A stretch of 7,441 nt of DNA from Actinomycetota bacterium (lineage in GTDB: Bacteria > Actinomycetota > Acidimicrobiia > Acidimicrobiales > Ilumatobacteraceae): contig WLTJ01000074.1 in assembly GCA_009705435.1 (NCBI GenBank), positions 1 to 7,441 on the forward strand, written 5' to 3'. The notes below the pieces were generated by a model. It was not told where the DNA came from, did no database searches, and saw only the letters and a program-made list of their open reading frames with translations. Of the stretch, positions 4,837 through 7,441 are shown one piece after another. Within the stretch, counting starts at the first letter, position 1, and every line of letters starts with the position of its first letter. The position numbers were made by a program, and so were the translations under genes.

Positions 4837-6909
4837 TTACGGCGTTGTGGTTGTTGTTGGTGCCGTGGTGACAGGTGTGGTTGTTGTTGTCACCGCGATG
4901 GCTTTGCCAACCTTCAACAACACTTGGCTTTCAGGAACCTGTTTCACGTTAGCGCTCGGATCTTGGGCGATCACTCGACCATCGTTGGCACTTGCTGCAG
5001 GCACTTCGATGTATTCAACCACGACGATAAATCCACTTGAGACAAGTTTGGCTGTTGCTTGCGCCTCGGTGAGACCTGAAACTAAAGGCACCGCAGTTGT
5101 GGCCTGACCCGTTGACACATAAATCGTCAGTGCGGAACCTTTGGTGGTCTCACCACCGATTGATGGACTAGTGCGAGTAATACGACCCGCATCAACTGTG
5201 GCACTTGCTTCTTCAACGACAGTAACGAGAAATTTGAAAGGTTCGCCTTCGAGCACCGAACGCGCTGCTTGAGTTGTTTGCCCTTGGACATCGGGAATCT
5301 TTATGACTCCACTGCCTTGACTGACAACGAGATCAATGGTGGCTCCACCAAGCACCTGCTCCCCACTCTTGGGCATTGTGGAGATGATTGTATTTTCTGG
5401 TGCAGTTGGATCATTTTGTGGTGTGACAATACCGATGGTGAGTCCGAGATTAAACAGCGCAGTGCGCGCTTGATCAATAGTTAAACCAGTCAGATTAGGC
5501 ACTGGAATCGGGGTATTTGAAGGGTTATAGACAACAGTGATTGAGTCTCCATCGCGCACAGATTCGCCAGAATTTGGAATTTGCTTCCACACGATGTTGT
5601 CGTCAACGGAGTTTGTCTCTTCCGCCTCTGGAACTACCGAGAGTCCTAAATCTTCGAGAGTGGTGACGGCTTCATCAAGCGACATTGATGTCACATCGGG
5701 GAGAATGAATGTAATGGCCTGACTTGATCCTCCCGAGAGAGCAAGAAAAGTGACGACCGCAGCCACAATCAAAAACAATGTGGCGGAGACTGCAGCGATC
5801 ACAATTGATCTGCGTCGTTTTTGTAGATCGTTGATGTCGTTGATTGCGCTACTCGGTGTGTATCCAGGTGGATAGGCGGGGTTGGGGTTGATGGTTGTGC
5901 GCGGCAGAACTGAAGTTGCGCCAGCATCATGAGCCGCGCTTGTTGGGGTGTAGGCCTGATCATCGGGCCCTCCAACAATGGGTCCAGCCGGTATCACCGT
6001 TGTTGAGGCGTTGTCAGATGATGACTGATCACCGTTGCGGCGATTGATGGCGTCAGCTAAAGCCTGAACTGGAACGCCATCGCGGAATCGGCGTAAATCA
6101 TCGCGCGCCGCTTCAGCAGTGGGATACCGCATGCCAGGATCCTTAGCCAATAAACGCGCCACGATGGCTTCAAAAGCGCGGGGGACATCACCGGCGATTT
6201 GGTTGAGCGGTTGGGGTGAGTCATGAACTTGCTTGTATGCAATAGAAACGGGATTGTCGCCCGAAAATGGTGGGTGTCCAGCGACCATTTCATAGAGCAC
6301 GATGCCAAGTGAATACAGATCACTGCGCGGATCAGGTTGGCCACCCTGAGCCTGCTCGGGTGAAAGGTAAGCGGCAGTACCCATCACTGCACCTACTTGT
6401 GTGAGGTTGCTGTCGGCAGCACTTCCGAGTGCACGAGCAATACCAAAGTCGGCAACTTTTAATTGCCCATTTGAGCCAATGAGAATGTTGCCGGGCTTGA
6501 TATCACGGTGGACGACATTATTACGGTGGGCGAAAGACAGGGCGGCCGCCACTTCAATACCAACTTCGGCGGCTTTCGTGGCATTGATTTGACCCACGTC
6601 GGCGAGGGCTTCGGCCAGTGTGCGACCCGGGACATATTCCATGGCCATGAAATATGTGTTGTTACTTCGACCCCAGTCGTAGACGCTGACGATATTCGGG
6701 TGATTGAGGTTTCCAGCGGACTGTGCTTCGCGTCGAAACCTTTCAACAAATGCGGGATCGGTGGCGAACTCGGGGAAAAGAACTTTGATGGCGACAAGAC
6801 GATCGAGCAGGATGTCACGGGCCAGATAAACATCGGCCATACCACCGCGCCCGATGCGTTGTTGCATCTCATAGCGATCGTTCATAATGACTGAATTGTT
6901 GTCCGACAT
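4837..6909 (-). CDS. pknB: Membrane Ser/Thr protein kinase PknB with four PASTA repeats
   Basis: A 690-residue transmembrane kinase that senses peptidoglycan fragments and phosphorylates division and wall-synthesis proteins. The kinase domain spans about 13-277: Gly loop GRGGMADVYLARD (20-32), ATP-binding K42 in VAIKVL, catalytic HRDIKPGNIL (134-143), DFG at 154-156 and SPEQAQG (183-189). The activation loop keeps one threonine (T170) at the M. tuberculosis T171 position, but the T173 position is V172. A Ser/Thr/Pro-rich juxtamembrane linker leads to one membrane helix (about 369-391). Four PASTA repeats follow (about 398-464, 465-531, 532-600, 602-668), then a Thr-rich tail (AVTTTTTPVTTAPTTTTTP). 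The ATG at 6909 has AGGAG only 2 nt upstream, rather close; the in-frame ATG at residue 9 has no such site. It lies 79 bp after pbpA in the same direction, probably the same operon. pknA is missing between them. Confidence 0.95.
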   Translation of the reverse strand: MSDNNSVIMNDRYEMQQRIGRGGMADVYLARDILLDRLVAIKVLFPEFATDPAFVERFRREAQSAGNLNHPNIVSVYDWGRSNNTYFMAMEYVPGRTLAEALADVGQINATKAAEVGIEVAAALSFAHRNNVVHRDIKPGNILIGSNGQLKVADFGIARALGSAADSNLTQVGAVMGTAAYLSPEQAQGGQPDPRSDLYSLGIVLYEMVAGHPPFSGDNPVSIAYKQVHDSPQPLNQIAGDVPRAFEAIVARLLAKDPGMRYPTAEAARDDLRRFRDGVPVQALADAINRRNGDQSSSDNASTTVIPAGPIVGGPDDQAYTPTSAAHDAGATSVLPRTTINPNPAYPPGYTPSSAINDINDLQKRRRSIVIAAVSATLFLIVAAVVTFLALSGGSSQAITFILPDVTSMSLDEAVTTLEDLGLSVVPEAEETNSVDDNIVWKQIPNSGESVRDGDSITVVYNPSNTPIPVPNLTGLTIDQARTALFNLGLTIGIVTPQNDPTAPENTIISTMPKSGEQVLGGATIDLVVSQGSGVIKIPDVQGQTTQAARSVLEGEPFKFLVTVVEEASATVDAGRITRTSPSIGGETTKGSALTIYVSTGQATTAVPLVSGLTEAQATAKLVSSGFIVVVEYIEVPAASANDGRVIAQDPSANVKQVPESQVLLKVGKAIAVTTTTTPVTTAPTTTTTP

Positions 6910-6952
6910 AACTCCTGTACAGGCTACCGAGTCCGTTGGCTGAGATACCGTC

Positions 6953-6970
6953 GCCCCTGTTCAGAGGGGC
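6953..6970 (-). repeat. GC-rich inverted repeat in the pbpA-pknB spacer
   Basis: GCCCCT (6953-6958) and AGGGGC (6965-6970) are perfect 6-bp arms around a 6-nt loop. In the pbpA-pknB transcript this gives a strong short hairpin 43 nt upstream of the pknB start. No U-run follows on the minus strand, so it is more likely an mRNA processing or stability element, or chance, than a terminator. Confidence 0.4.
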
Positions 6971-6972
6971 CG

Positions 6973-6989
6973 AAAAGGAGACATCTCCT
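6973..6989 (-). terminator. Weak terminator-like hairpin just after pbpA
   Basis: On the minus strand AGGAGA and TCTCCT are perfect 6-bp arms separated by 2 nt (a 5-bp stem with a tetraloop in RNA), and the second arm runs into TTTT. The first arm begins inside the pbpA stop codon. The form is that of a weak intrinsic terminator or attenuator between pbpA and pknB, which could lower read-through into the kinase gene. The stem is short, so function is uncertain. Confidence 0.3.
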
Positions 6990-7441
6990 CATCGCGTGAG
7001 GGCAATATCAAGAACCTTCTTGGCGATTGGTCCAGCCAAGGTTCCCCCTGTTCCAGCGCTGATTTCGGCGGTGGTTCCCTTGAGCATGACGACGATGGCG
7101 TAGCGCGGCGCCTGTGCAGGGGCAAAGGCGATCATCCAAGCGTGAGAACTTTGCGGCTCCCCCGCGGCATTGAGTTGCGCGGTTCCGGTCTTGGCTGCGG
7201 CCTGGATGCCGTTGGCTAAGGACATACAACATTTCGCCGTACCCTCGTTGACAACTCCAATCATCAGTTCAGTCAGTAACGCTGAGGTTGCAGAACTCAT
7301 CGGCGTCTTCCAAACCGTGGGAGATGTGCGTCGTAGTACCGAACCGTTGTGGTCATAAGTTGCTGCGACAACATAAGGCTTCATCATCATTCCTTTGTTG
7401 GCAATTGAGGCAGCGACCATCGCCATGTGTACAGGCACCAT
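6989..7441 (-). CDS. pbpA: Penicillin-binding transpeptidase PbpA, C-terminal part (runs off the window)
   Basis: Only the last 150 residues are visible; the frame continues past 7441, and the ATG at the edge is probably an internal Met, not the start. Transpeptidases of this class cross-link peptidoglycan stem peptides outside the membrane. The visible part carries the third active-site motif KTGT (K84-T87 of the fragment) in AAAKTGTAQLN, followed by SHAWMIAFAPA, the usual HAW-x-x-x-FAP block after KTGT. The MAMVAASIANKG stretch before it is also typical of class B enzymes. The SxxK and SxN motifs lie outside the window. An adjacent Cys pair (71-72, KCCMSLANG) sits just before KTGT and is unusual for an exported domain. 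The position upstream of pknB on the same strand is the basis for choosing PbpA over other class B PBPs. Confidence 0.88.
   Translation of the reverse strand: MVPVHMAMVAASIANKGMMMKPYVVAATYDHNGSVLRRTSPTVWKTPMSSATSALLTELMIGVVNEGTAKCCMSLANGIQAAAKTGTAQLNAAGEPQSSHAWMIAFAPAQAPRYAIVVMLKGTTAEISAGTGGTLAGPIAKKVLDIALTR

Noticed and set aside
4814..5107. 97-residue plus-strand reading frame over the 3' end of pknB
   Set aside because: It is the antisense of the PASTA/Thr-rich coding region; its Val-rich run mirrors the Thr codons, and trpG/pknB explain the sequence.
6914..6923. 10-bp perfect palindrome CCTGTACAGG overlapping the pknB ribosome binding site, a possible operator
   Set aside because: Perfect 10-bp palindromes are expected about seven times by chance in 7.4 kb, and nothing else around it supports an operator.

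Overview
The window looks like chromosomal DNA of an actinobacterium (Actinomycetota) with intermediate G+C, roughly the low fifties in percent by eye. The strongest evidence is the block crgA(-), trpG/pabA(+), pknB(-), pbpA(-). It keeps the relative order and orientation known from Mycobacterium tuberculosis near the replication origin, but pknA is absent between pbpA and pknB. A FadA5-type thiolase, a CrgA protein and a PASTA kinase with a Thr-rich tail fit this. I suspect a member of the class Acidimicrobiia, but that placement is inference and was not tested.

Layout. From 16 to 2237 a MarR-family regulator overlaps by 4 nt a 592-residue multi-pass membrane protein with features of GT-C glycosyltransferases. 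From 2318 to 3765 a steroid-type 3-ketoacyl-CoA thiolase is followed 8 nt later by a small membrane-anchored protein with a putative zinc-binding CxxC...HC motif. A short convergent spacer (3766-3834) holds several inverted repeats. One is a perfect 12-bp-arm palindrome whose arms each contain an exact TTATCCACA DnaA box. Then come crgA on the minus strand, a 92-bp divergent promoter region, trpG/pabA on the plus strand, and pknB and the 3' end of pbpA on the minus strand. pknB and pbpA are separated by 79 bp with two further inverted repeats.

How the genes relate. The minus-strand genes belong to the actinobacterial growth and division set. PbpA cross-links peptidoglycan, PknB senses cell-wall fragments through its PASTA repeats and phosphorylates division and wall-synthesis proteins, and CrgA is a small divisome membrane protein. 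trpG/pabA supplies the glutaminase subunit for anthranilate and/or 4-aminodeoxychorismate synthesis. The left half (regulator, GT-C-like protein, thiolase, small zinc protein) has no obvious link to that set. No gene-free stretch exceeds 100 bp. I saw no tRNA, rRNA, insertion sequence, CRISPR array or phage gene. Most of the window is conserved core genome. The least explained parts are the DnaA-box palindrome, the small zinc protein, and the missing pknA.
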